From positions 460,193 through 524,192 of the forward strand of contig NW_005199045.1 in NCBI RefSeq assembly GCF_000372725.1: DNA of 64,000 nucleotides. The letters run 5' to 3'. Below, in pieces: positions 11,193 to 24,158 of the stretch. Position numbers and translations under genes: made by a program. The stretch comes from Emiliania huxleyi CCMP1516 (Eukaryota; Haptophyta; Isochrysidales; Noelaerhabdaceae). Position 1 is the stretch's first letter. Each line of letters begins with the position of its first letter. The notes under the pieces are model-generated. The model saw nothing but the letters and a program-made list of their open reading frames with translations. It had not been told where the DNA came from and did no database searches.

Positions 11193-11770
11193 ATGGCGAA
11201 CGAGGCGAACAAGAAGTTGTTGCTGAAGAACCAGGCCTACCTAGCGAGGCTGCTCTATCAGATCCTGTCGTGCAATGTGCGCGATGTGTGGCACCGTACG
11301 CATATCCCTCCTCTGCGTCGACGCCGCCCGCCCGCCGTCCCTGCCAGGCCATCTACTGTGTCTACCGCGTGTGGTACCACTGGGACTCCTTTTCGAGGTG
11401 GCACATCACGGGCGAGCTCCTCATGCTCTGCCTGTACTTTGCCATGTACCGCTTCCTCGCCTCGGCCGCCTCTCCCAGGCATGCTCCGCTCGCGCAGGGC
11501 GGCGCTCTGATCTCCGCAGGATCCGACCTGGACAGCAAGGGAGTGATTGAGTACACGTGGGACCTGCTTTACACGACCATGTTCGTGCAGCTCGCGACAG
11601 GGCTCCTTTCTGACTGGTTCGCGCTCGTCGCAGTGGTCCCGCCGTGCATTGGCTTCTACTACGCCTGGACACAATACGTCTACCCTTGGATCTCCAAGCC
11701 GGACGAGCCGATCGACGCCGCGCAAGAGGCGAGCAAGAAGCAGAAGGTCAAGTACGGGAGGGCACGGTGA
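11193..11770 (+). CDS. TMEM208: TMEM208/SND2-family ER membrane protein
   Basis: Two exons (11193-11276, 11348-11770) with a phase-0 GT-AG intron give about 168 aa, close to the ~173 aa of animal TMEM208. The junction recreates the family signature ILSCN-AIYCVYRV. The downstream block GALISAGSDLDSKGVIEY followed by two hydrophobic helices matches the family (GALMDGG.DLN). Three or four membrane segments are visible, with a Lys/Arg-rich C-terminus (KKQKVKYGRAR). The family acts at the endoplasmic reticulum in SRP-independent (SND) insertion of membrane proteins. The start at 11193 follows from the short basic N-terminus MANEANKKLLLKN that precedes the first conserved residues. Confidence 0.9.
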
Positions 11771-13877
<2,107 letters not shown>

Positions 13878-14470
13878 CACTTGGAGCACTTGGAGTGCAA
13901 TCATTAGCCTCACATCCAGGGCCGGGGAGCTCAGAAGCGCACCCAGCGGGCCGGATGATCGGGATCGGGTTGCGGGCAAGAAAGCCCTAGCCCCGGGGGT
14001 GCGCGTTCGCAGGGCAAGGGCCTTAAAGTAAACACAGTTCTCCGAGGGTTAGTACCGCGCTCCAGGTTTCCCCTAGCAGCAGAACGCCCCCTCTACTCGG
14101 AGCTAGTAAACACCAGACAAGGACACGCGACGACACACACTCCCCCTTGGCGACGGCGTCGCCAATCACAACCCGAGGCACTTGGAGCACTTGGAGTGCG
14201 GTCATTAACCTCACGCCCAGGACCGGGGAGCTGAGAAGCGCACCCAGTTGGCCGGACGCTCGGCATCGGGTTACGGGCTAGAGAGCCCTAGCCCCGGGGG
14301 TGCGCGGTCGCAGGGCCATAACACGTCTCCGAGGGTTAGTCCGCGCTCCAGGTTTCCCCTAGCAGCGGAGCGCCCCCTCTACTCGGAGCTAAAGAATACT
14401 CTCCGAGGGTTGGACCCGCGTACCAGGTTTCCCCTTAACTGCAGGACGCTGCCCTCTACTCGGAGCTAGT
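13878..14470 (+). repeat. Dispersed repeat family R3, two direct copies plus an extra core
   Basis: Copies begin near 13878 and 14177. Each has GCACTTGGAGCACTTGGAGTG, then CCGGGGAGCT, GCCCTAGCCCCGGGGGTGCGC, and a core bounded by CTCCGAG and its inverse CTCGGAG. The core occurs at about 14039-14105, 14327-14393 and 14399-14466. Inverted copies lie at about 20365-20720, 55744-55880 and 63795-63845, and partly at 12990-13070. The short inverted borders suggest a MITE-like or foldback unit; no coding capacity is seen. Confidence 0.75.
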
Positions 14471-14639
14471 GATACGAGAATACGCCCCGCCCCCACGCAA
14501 TACCTTACTCGAAGATAATACGAGAATACGCAGCTGCGAGGCACCTGTCGAGCAGCTTCCGCGGCGAGCAGCTTCCGCGGCCGTGGGGCGTGGAGAGAGG
14601 CCATGGCCAGGGTCAGGCATAAAAGGGGGGTGTTTTTCC

Positions 14640-14775
14640 GTCCGCCCTTCTCACCTGTACCGTGTTTGTTATGACCCCCCCGATGAATACACCAGTGAGG
14701 GAGGGCGAGACGATCGAGGGGTCCCGTACCACACGCGGAATCGACCCTATCCAGTGCTCAAGTGCTCAAGAAATG
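14640..14775 (+). repeat. Dispersed repeat family R4, copy 1
   Basis: This ~130-bp stretch, from ACCGTGTTTGTTATGACCCC to CAGTGCTCAAGTGCTCAAG, recurs inverted at about 63855-63980 at the far edge of the window. It directly follows family R3 in both places, so R3 and R4 may be parts of one larger element. A short piece also occurs at about 30182-30202. Confidence 0.7.
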
Positions 14776-14866
14776 AAGGAAGCTAGGTAGGATCCCAAAC
14801 TAGGGCTGCGGAGGATAGACGTTCCCCCAAGGCTCTTCGGACTTCTTTCTTTTTTCGCACGACACT

Positions 14867-14953
14867 GGGCACGGGACTGGCGCGCAACACTGGCACTAAC
14901 ACCGTTAGGTTGTAAAATTCTTTTTTCGGCCAGTGCGCGCCAGTCCCGTGCCC
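14867..14953. repeat. Perfect 19-bp inverted repeat, foldback upstream of the myosin gene
   Basis: The arms are 14867-14885 (GGGCACGGGACTGGCGCGC) and 14935-14953, its exact inverse, with a 49-nt spacer. Outside the arms, TTTCTTT on the left and AAAGAAA on the right extend the symmetry imperfectly. It ends about 100 bp before the myosin start. It may be a MITE end or a hairpin in the 5' region; which is not decided here. Confidence 0.75.
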
Positions 14954-15056
14954 AAAAGAAAGAAAAAAAGGAAACAGACAACCCAAGGGAGAGATCTCAA
15001 TTCTTTTTTCGGAGGGGACCTTGCTCCTTCGGCGGCTGCCTGCCCGGTCTGTGGCG

Positions 15057-18000
15057 ATGGCGGACGGCGCGCTGCCACGCGAGCCCGGGGCCAGCGACAC
15101 GCCAGACCTTGGCCAGGCCGACACCATCGACGCCGGCTTCGTGCTCGACAAGCTTCGGACGCGGCACGCGCACGACGCGATTTACACGCGCTGCGGCTCC
15201 GTGCTCATTGCTGTCAATCCGTACAAGAGGATGGGCCTCTTCTCGGAGGCGGTGCTCGCGCAGTACAAGAATGCCCACTCGCTCCCAGCCGAGCCGCCGC
15301 ACACCTTTGAGATTGCGAGTGCGGCGCACCGGGCGATGATCCACAACGGGCGCAGCCAGGCCATCATTGTGAGCGGCGAGTCGGGGGCCGGGAAGACCGA
15401 GTCCGCGCGCCACATGATGCTCTACCTCCGATACGTCAGCAACACCAGCCCGGAGCTCGAGACCCGCCTCTACGGCTCCGACCCCATCACCGAGGGCTTT
15501 GGTGCGGCACCCAGAGGGCACCGTGAGAGCCCGCAGTCCCTGGGCCGCCGGCGTCACACGGCTCGCCGCGGCCCCCCGCGCTCACTCCGCTCCTCTCTCA
15601 CCACCGCGGTGCCTGGGCGGACAGGCTGCGCCAAGACGGTGCGCAACGACAACTCGTCGCGCATGGGAAAGTTCACGGCGCTCAACTTTGACCCGAGCGC
15701 GCGGATCCAGGGCGCCAGCCTCAACACCTACCTCCTCGAGAAGACCCGCGTCACGCAGTGCGGCCCGGGCGAGCGCTCGTACCACTGCTTCTACGCGCTG
15801 TTGCGCGGCGCGTCGCCCGCTCTGCTCAAGCAGCTGCGTCTGCCGTCGGCCGAGCCGAGTGCGTACGCCTATCTGGCGGGCGGCCATACCGGCGAGTCGG
15901 GCGGCGAGCGCACCGACAAGATGCTGTGGGCGGAGCTCGAGACGGCGCTCGCCGCGCAGGCGTGGGAGGGCGCGGCGCTGCAAGAGCTGTGGCAGCTCAT
16001 CGCGGGGGTGCTGCTCCTTGGCAACGTGCGCTTCGACGCGGCCAACACGGACGCGGCGGCCGTCGAGGGTTCGAGCGCGCCCTCCGTCGCGGGCTGCGAG
16101 GCGGTGCTCGGCCTGCAGCAGGGCAGCCTCGCAAAGGCGCTGACGAAGCGCAAGCTCAAGGTTGGCGGCGACATGGTGGAGAAGGACCTGAGCCTCGTCG
16201 CGGCGGGCGACAACCGGGACGCCCTCGCCAAGGCCATCTACTCGAAGCTCTTCGACCGCCTCATCGTCCAGATCAACCGCGCGCTCGCCGAGGCGCGCAA
16301 CATCTACTCGCCGCGGGCGACCGCCCACGTCATCGGCATCGTCGACATCTTCGGCTTTGAGATCTTCGAGAAGAACTCGCTGGAGCAGCTGTGCATCAAT
16401 TTTGCGAACGAGAAGCTGCAGGCGCTCTTCACCAAGACCGTCTTCGCCGAGACGATGCGCGCCTACTCGGAGGAGGGCATCGACGCCGCCGACATCTCTT
16501 ACACCGACAACGGCGCGCTCATCCAGACGCTCGAGGCGCTAAACACGGGGATGCTCGCCATCCTGAGCGAGGAGTGCGTCGTGCCAAAGGGGTCGGACGA
16601 GGGCTTCACCGAGAAGGTGATGGCGCAGCACGGAAAGGGCGGCATCATCGTGCGCATGAAGGGCGTCGGCCCAAAGGACGGCTTCGGCATCAACCACTTT
16701 GCCGGCCTGGTCAACTACGGCACCCGCGCCTGGCTCGACAAGAACAAGGACCCGCTCAACGGCGACCTCGTCGTGCTGATGCAGTTCTCCGACAACGAGC
16801 TGCTCAAGGAGCTCTTCACCGAGCCGGCGGACGTGGCGCCCGCGGCGGGCGACCGGAAGAAGTTCAAGTCGACCAAGTTCAAGGGCGTCACCGACACCTT
16901 CTCGGCGCAGCTCACGGACCTCGTCGGCACGCTCGACAAGTGCGACCTGCACTTCGTGCGCTGCTTCAAGTCCAACGACCAGAAGAAGCCCGACCTGGTC
17001 GAGGACGCCGTCATCACACGCCAGCTCAACACGTCTGGCGTGCTCGACGCGCTGCGTGTCGCCCGCACCGGATTCCCCGACCGCATGCCCTTTGACGAGT
17101 TTTGCGGCAACTTCCTCGTGGTTCCCGGCCTCGGCACCAAGGCGGAGCTCGCTGGCAAGGCGCCCAAGGACCGCGTGCTGGCGCTGCTCCAGAAGCTCGG
17201 CGTGCCCGGCCAAAAGTTCCGCTGCGGCAAGGCGCGCGTCTTCTTCGCCTCGGGCATGCTCGAGGGCCTGCGCACGCGCCGGCTCGAGATGCAGGCAAAG
17301 GTCGCCGTCGCCATTCAGGCGGCCGGGCGCGGCCACATCGCCCGCAAGGCGGCGCGTCAGCTGCGGCGTGTGCGCGAGGAGGCGCTGCAGGCGATGCTGT
17401 CCGCTGCGGCGCAGGAGGATGTCGAGGCGCTCCGGGCGGCCATTGCGGACGCCCGGGCCGCCGGCGTGCATCGCTACGCGGCGGGCGAGGCGAGCGTCGC
17501 CGGCGCGGAGGAGCGCGTGGCGGCGCTCGTGGCGGAGCTGCGGGCGCGAAGGGAGGCGGAGGGTGCGCTGGAGAAGGCCATCGGCGCGGCCGATATAGCT
17601 GCGCTCGAGGTGGCGCTGCAGCGCGCCGCCGGCTGCAAGTCGGACAGGGCGTTGCTGGAGCGCGGGGAGCGGCGGCTCGCGACGCTCAAGGAGGAGGAGA
17701 AGCGGCGCAAGGAGGAGGAGGCGAGGCTCGCCGAAATCAAGCGGAAGAATGTGGCGGCGGCGGCGGAGGCCCAAAAAAAGGTGGCCGAGGAGCGGCGGAA
17801 ACCCGAGGGGGAAATGGCCTCCCGAGACGGGGCCCTTTTCAAACAGCAGGCGGGGGCCAAGTTTCGGCAAAAGGAGGCGGGGGTGTTGGCCCCCCCCGGG
17901 CCCTTTTTCTTTGGCCCCCCCCCCCCCCCCCCCCTCCCTCTTCAATGCGACTCGCGTCGCCACTTTCAGGAGCTGATCAAGCAGCAGAGCCGGATACAGG

Positions 18001-19779
18001 AGGAGGCGGAGACGGCCGACGCCGAGTCCATCCGCCGCTCAGTAGCGGAGGAGGAGGAGGTGTCGCACTCATGACACCAGCCGCCCTTCCTTCGCCCCGC
18101 CCCCCACCAGCCACCCTTCCTTCGCCCCGCCCCCCAGGCGACGCAGCGCGCCATCGAGGAGGAGGAGGTGCTGCGCAAGCAGGCGAAACCCCGCGGCAAC
18201 GCACGAGGCACCGCGCCTCCCGCGCGGCTCACCCGCCGCTGGGGCGCACACCAATAGGTTCTCCAGGAGCTCGAGGCGGACGGCGTGCGCTTCCGCTCAG
18301 GCACCGAGGTGCGCCGCCCGCCTCTATCGCCGCTGCGGCGGAGGTCCCCGGCTGCCCTCGTTACCGATTTGCGCCCGTGCGCGGCGCAGGACGTCCTCGA
18401 GTACGCCGTCTATCTCGGCATGGATCTCCGCGAGGACGTCGGGCTGCTGTGGATCGCGGATCAGGCGCTGCAGGCGGACGACCCGGAGGGGTGGGACCAG
18501 TGCGAGTCGCCCAACGGCGATCTGTACTACATGCACGAGGTGACCAAGCAGGTGCTGTGGCAGCACCCGCTCGACTACCAGTACCAGCAGCTCTACCTCG
18601 AGGAGAAGAAGAAGGGCCAGGGCAAGCTCGACCGGAGGGGGTCGTCCAACGGGGCGGTCGTGGCGCCGCCCAAGCATGGGGGCAGCCGCGGCATCGACGC
18701 GCCACCCGCGGGCGGCCCGGTCGGCAGCAGCGACGACGCGCTGCGCCGCGTGCTGCAGCAGCTGCTCGGCACGTCGCACACCGAGCTGAAGCGGCTGCTG
18801 ACCGAGCCCGCCACGTGTCGGGCGCGCAGCTCCCGCCACGCGCAGCCTCCCGTGCCTGAGCCGCGCGCGTGCGCGCCCCCACATGCCGCCACGTGCGCAG
18901 AGCCGGCGGCGCCGCGTTTGCCCCGACGCGCAGGTGCCCGTGCGCTGCTTTGTGATTCGGCACAAGTCGCGCATGGGCGGCGCGCGCTTCGACTTCTTCA
19001 TGTCCATCTCCAAGACGGACGACATGTACTGCTTCACGGCGAAGAAGTGGTCCGTGTCGAAGGGCTGCTACTACTCCATCGCGCTCGACCAGGACGACGC
19101 CAAGCGCGCGAAGGCGAGCTCCAGCATGCCAGAGTCGTACGTCGGCAAGGTGCGCTCCGACCGCAAGGCGCAGGAGTACACGCTCTACGACGACGGCGCC
19201 TCGTTCGACGGCAAGGAGAAGGGCGGCAAGTCGGAGCTGCGGTGCGAGCTGCTGCACGTCAACTTCTCGAACTCGCTGCGCAACCGCAACCCGGGCGCCA
19301 TGACGGTGGTGGTGCCCGAGGTGGACAGCGAGGGCGGGATGGTGCCGGCGCGGCCAAAGGACGCAGCGGGGCAGCTGAACGAGCGGCTCAAGCGCGGCGA
19401 CCTCGGCGGGCTCATGGAGCTCAAGAACCGCGAGCCGAAGTGGAACCCCACCTCCAACATGTACCAGCTCGACTTCCACGGCCGCGCGACGCTCGCCTCG
19501 TGCAAAAACATCCAGCTGCACCCAAAGCACGGCGAGCAGGCGGACGTATCGTTCCTCATGGGCAAGGCGGACGAGCGCCCCTGCCCAGCAGCACCCGCCA
19601 CCAGCTTGCGCACGCCCCGCCTGGGTCGCCGCCCGCCCGCCCGCCCGCCCACCACCACCGCCTCGGCCGCGCAGGTGGAGGAGAACAAGTTCAATGTGGA
19701 CTTCAAGGCGCCCTTCTCGGCGCTTCAGGCCTTCGCCTTTGCGCTGATCGTGTTTGACAATAGCTCCGGCTCGTTCTGA
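15057..19779 (+). CDS. Myosin heavy chain with IQ, coiled coil, WW and C-terminal Tubby domain
   Basis: Exons: 15057-15501, 15625-17882, 17970-18059, 18138-18182, 18258-18308, 18390 to about 18810-18822, 18934-19566 and 19675-19779, about 1,350 aa. The motor shows the P-loop GESGAGKT, switch I NDNSSRMGKF, switch II DIFGFEIFEKNSLEQLC, the actin-side HFVRCFKSN and the converter GVLDALRVARTGFP. One IQ motif (AIQAAGRGHIARK) and a charged coiled coil follow. A WW unit (LLWIADQAL, then GWDQCESPNGDLYYMHEV, WQHPLDYQY) resembles CEP164-type WW domains. A complete Tubby domain closes the protein (WNPTSNMYQLDFHGRATLAS, ALQAFAFALIVFD). Introns at 18183 and 19567 have GC donors; the latter's junction is fixed by Tubby spacing. 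Tubby domains bind phosphoinositides, so a membrane- or cilium-linked actin motor is a reasonable inference. The 17800-17880 segment is odd and may include intron or low-quality sequence. Confidence 0.9.
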
Positions 19780-22700
19780 GAGCCTCGGGATGGGCCGCCG
19801 GGGTTCGGATACGGTGCCGCATGCAGCGAGCGGGGTGGCGGCCGAGGTACATGCCGAGAAGGGGGAGGGGCAGCGCCAGCAGCGGCGGGCCGTCCGGTCC
19901 GGCGCGTGCCCGAATTGTGACTTGTACTACAAGGTGGGGTGAGGGTTTAAGCAAAGGGACGAATCCCTCGCCTCGAGCGGCCACCGCGGGTCCGCGGGAG
20001 AGGCTATCGCAACTACCGTCTAGGACTTCGCGGTCTGAAAATCGATCGTGGTTCGTGCAAACCAGTCCAAAAAGAACACACTTTTCCGGGCTTCGGCGGC
20101 GAAATTCTTTTTTCTTGATCCCTCCCGGCGCGGGCCTCTCCGGCTCTCGTAGCCGCAGCCGTAGCCGCAGCCCCAACTCTCGCCGCTCTTCTGTTTCGGG
20201 GGTTGTGACGAGGGGTGAGGGGACGGATTGAAGACACCCCTCAGCCCACACACATGGTCCCTAAGACCCTACCATCCCTAAAGAAAAGAAAGAAAATAGA
20301 CAACCCAAGTGCACCTCAAGCCATGGCCCAACGCGAGGGAGGATGCCCTCAACTAATTTCTTTTCATGCGTAACCCGATGCCGAGCGTCCGGCCAACTGG
20401 GTGCGCTTCTCAGCTCCCCGGTCCTGGGCGTGAGAGGTTAATGACCGCCCACTCCAAGTGCTCCGAGAGCAGTGTGGTGTTCATTAGCTCCGAGTAGAGG
20501 GGGCGTCCTGCAGTTAAGGGGAAACCCGGTACGCGGGGGCTAACCCTCGGAGACCCGTATTTACTTTACGGCCCTTTCCCTGCGAACGCGCACCCCCCCC
20601 CTAGCTAGGGGTCAGGGCTCTCTAGCCCGTAGCCCGATACCGATCATCCGGCCCGCTGGATGCGCTTCTCAGCTCCCCGGCCCTGGATGTGAGGTTACTG
20701 ACTGCACTCCAAGTGCTCCACAAGTGCATGCGTGGGAGTCGTGTGACTGCTCCTGTGTGGGGGCGACGGCTTCTGAGGATGTGAGGAAGCCGTCGCCCGC
20801 GCCTTGCTTATCGCGTGAATCGTGCTTTGTGACCGCCCGTTTTTGTTGTAAAATTAATGACCGCCCCTTAGTCTGAAATTCTAAAAGAAAGAAAGAAAAT
20901 AGACAAGCCAAGGGAGGGATGGCGGATGGGAGGACGGCACGCCGCCACCACACAGCTCACAGGAGTGTCTGACGAATTCTTTGTCGGTGGTATTTTTTTC
21001 CGTTAAATTCTTTTCATGATCTGCGCACACTGCGAGCGAGTTCTTTACCAGGTTGCAACCCTAGTTTCGCACTCTGTGCTGTGAATAGAGCACCAACCAA
21101 CAGCTCTCAGGACCCCCCAGTGCTGGGATGATGCCAGCAACCAACCAACCAACTCGCCGGACTGACTAGGGAGTGAGTGCGGAAGCTCCGCGCGGCTGAC
21201 TGAAGTACCACGGCCCGCCGGGACCGCGTACCGGAAGGAAAGCCCCATCGCCAACACCGACCGCCGCAGCATCGAGCGGCGCGTCCTCCCCTTAAGCTGT
21301 ATTGCACCATAGGTCGTCGGCTTTGCCGAGGCGGCGACGTGGACGGGACACAGGCAGGGACGGGCGAACGAACCACGTAACCCGAACAAGCGTGATCCTG
21401 AGAACGGACGGACGGGGCATTCCACCTACATAGTGCGGGACCTGGGGCAGCAACCAACAACGTGGATGGGGAGGGGTGCTCGGTCTCGGGCACCGCACCC
21501 GTGCTGCCACAAAGCACAATGTGCTGCCACAAAGCACCACTAGCGATTTCGCGCGGAGGGCGTAGTGAAGTGCTGGGGCGCTCACTGTGTGTTATTCGGG
21601 TGGGGATCCATCAGTGGTAAGCGGCTTTAGTCACAGATCCAAGCTCAGACGTCACACCAACACCACAAACACGCTCACTTCGCCGCTGCTGTAGATGGGC
21701 CTCCGGGGGCCCATGCTACGTCGAAGCACAGACCCGATCTCGGCACTCACGGGCTGCCACGCGCCCGCGCGCGGCGCGGGCCGCACCGCCCATGCCCCCG
21801 GGTCACCGACCCCGCCTCTCGGCCCTCTCGGCCCTCAGGAGCGTGCGGGAGACCGGCGAGGGGCGCGCCGCGCGCCGCCTGCAGCGCCGCCAGAGGCATT
21901 GTCGCCTCCGCTGGCGGGGTTCCCGCGCGCCCGCCCGCGCCCGCGCCCGCCCACGCCGCGCCCGCGGGCTCCGGATGCGCCGCCCTCCTTCTCCTTCTTC
22001 TCGATGGCAGTCCACGCGTGCTTGTCGACGGGTCGGCGGCGTGGTCGAGGGGAAGGTCGCCGGCGGCCGCAACTCTGCCGCCGTCGCTCCGCCGGCTCTG
22101 ATCGAGTATCGGGCGTTGAGGGCGGCGGCGCAAAGCGGGTCTGGCGCATCCATCCCCACGAGCCTCGCGGCCGCGGTCGTGGCACACCTGGTGGCGGCTC
22201 TCGGGGCCGTCTCTACGGCGCTCGACACCGTATGAGGTCGCCGGCGGCCGCACCTTTGCCGCCGTCGCTCCGCCGGCTCTAACCGAGTATCGGGCGTTGA
22301 GGGCGGCGGCGCAAAGCGAGTCTGGTGCGCCACGGCCACCACCCTTGCCACCGCCCTTGCCGCCGCCCTTGCCACCCTTTGCCGCCTTGCCTCCGCCGCG
22401 GGCGGCGGTGGGAGCGGCCTGCTGGGCTAGCATGTTGTCCGTGGCTGTGGACGGGCACGTGGAACGTCAATTCATGTTCTAACGGCCTCCGGGATTCAAA
22501 CAAAAAATAGCCGGGGCCCTCTCGCAACCCCTCTGACCCCCCGGGACCCGTGGGCGTCGAAGAGGCGCTCTCGGGGGGCCGTTCTGAGTTCATGCTACCA
22601 CGAAGCACACTGTGCTGCGTCGAAGCACCGGGCCCGAGTCCGTGCTACGCAACCGACGCCAACCAGCAGCGTTCTTTACAGTCGAAAGTAGGTAGGTAGG

Positions 22701-23014
22701 TAGAAAGGTGAAGAACAGCCAGGCTCGGACTGGACACCAACGCGGTATGGGTGGACGCTGGACAGATGATGACGACACGCACGAGCGACACACAGACACA
22801 AACAAGCTCACAAGACACACAGCCAGCTGGCTGCCACACACCCTGGGTTGGCGTACACATAATTCAGGGCCACATCCTTCCTGTCGCCCCCCCCAGCACT
22901 CCAAGGTGCCAAGAGAAACAAACAAGGGCACAAACAAACAGTCGAAACAGGGTTGGAACCACGTAAAGAAAAACAAATTCGACCAACGTCGGCGCCTCCG
23001 GGAGCACTTGCAAT
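19780..23014. other. Repeat-rich intergenic region
   Basis: No gene is recognised. An inverted copy of family R3 spans about 20365-20720. The AAAGAAAGAAAATAGACAA motif recurs at about 20281-20307 and 20882-20907. A ~90-bp stretch is duplicated at about 22059-22146 and 22240-22328. The frames across 21700-22430 are GC-rich and conflict on the two strands. A reverse-strand translation with two similar repeats (PSTPDTR) comes only from that duplication. Confidence 0.5.
20365..20720 (-). repeat. Dispersed repeat family R3, inverted copy
   Basis: Read on the reverse strand this matches 13878-14470: the CTCCGAGGGTTAG core, GCACCCCC and GCCCTAGC blocks, and CACTTGGAGTGC near its left end. It is diverged by indels and lacks coding capacity. 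Confidence 0.7.
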
Positions 23015-24158
23015 ATGGCTGCCACGGTCAAGTCCTCCGTCAAGGTCTTCGGCGGGCTCCTGCAGCGGCTGACCCATCGCTCGAGCGCCTGCGCGTGCGA
23101 CATGACTTTCGCGGTCTACATGCCGCCGCAGGCCGCCGCGGCGCCTGTGCCGGTGGTGTACTGGCTCTCCGGCCTGACGTGCACCGACGAGAACTTCCAC
23201 CAGAAGAGCGGTTTCGCGCGCGCCGCATCGCAGCTCGGCCTGTGTGTCGTCATGCCCGACACCTCACCTCGCGGCGTGCAGATTGACGGCGCGGACGACT
23301 CGTGCGACCACGCCACGCCGCCCGCAGCGCCGCCGCCGCCGCCCGCTCGTTCACACTGCCGCCCACCGCGCCGCGAGGTACGACTTTGGCTCGGGCGCCG
23401 GCTTCTACGTGGACGCCACGCAGCCCAAGTGGCGCGACCACTACCAGATGTACTCCTACGTCAAGGCCGAGCTGCCGGAAGTGGTGGCGGCCGCGTACCC
23501 CGGCAAGCTGTCGCCGGCGGCATCCATCTGCGGTCACTCCATGGGCGGGCACGGCGCGGCTTGCCGAGGCAGCCCCGCTCGGCGCAGCGGCGCTCTCGAC
23601 GCCCCGCATGCCGCGCCCCGCCAGGCGCACTCACCCTCTTTCTCAAGAACCCGGGCATGTACCGCTCAGTTTCCGCCTTTGCGCCCATCTGCAACCCAAC
23701 CGCGGTGCCGTGGGGGGACAAGGCCTTCAAGGGCTACCTGGGGTCGGTGGAGGCGGGCGCGGCGCACGATGCGACCGAGCTGATGAGGCAGTACTCGGGG
23801 CCCCCATTCAAGATACTGATTGACCAGGGCGCCGCCGACAACTTTCTCTCCGGGGAGGTGCTAGCGGCGGCTCATAAATCGCGCCACTGCTTGGCGGGTC
23901 AGTAGCCGTTTCGCTCTGGCCGCGGTAGGTCAACCAGCTGCGCCCCGACACATTTGCCGCCGTGTGCAACGAGCGCGGCGTCGAACTCGAGCTGCGCATG
24001 CAGGAGCGCCTCAGTGAAGACGCTTCTGACGCCCACCCCAAGAGGTCGACATACGCCCCCGCATGCACGCATTGCAGGAGGGCTACGATCACTCGTACTA
24101 CTTCATCTCCAGCTTCATCGCCGACCACCTCGCGTTCCACGCCGCCGCTCTAAAGTAG
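23015..24158 (+). CDS. S-formylglutathione hydrolase (esterase D)
   Basis: Five exons (23015-23301, 23378-23553, 23625-23857, 23929-24003, 24078-24158) give about 283 aa, matching the ~280 aa of the family. The enzyme hydrolyses S-formylglutathione to formate and glutathione in cytosolic formaldehyde detoxification. Visible features are [13 protein letters not shown], the nucleophile elbow [20 protein letters not shown], the acid region ILIDQGAAD and the His motif [12 protein letters not shown]. These give the Ser-Asp-His triad. Junctions recreate [13 protein letters not shown] and [12 protein letters not shown] exactly. Introns one and three are GT-AG, intron two (23554-23624) has a GC donor, and intron four (24004-24077) appears to have a GA donor, with TGCAGGAG at both of its ends. 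Confidence 0.93.

Noticed and set aside
16539-17963. 474-codon open frame antisense to the myosin motor
   Set aside because: It is a mirror of GC-rich codon use in the true gene, has no motif, and overlaps catalytic myosin sequence on the other strand.
21695-22433. Candidate gene in a GC-rich open region
   Set aside because: Frames on both strands are equally open, Arg/Ala/Pro-rich and partly caused by a local duplication; no family match.
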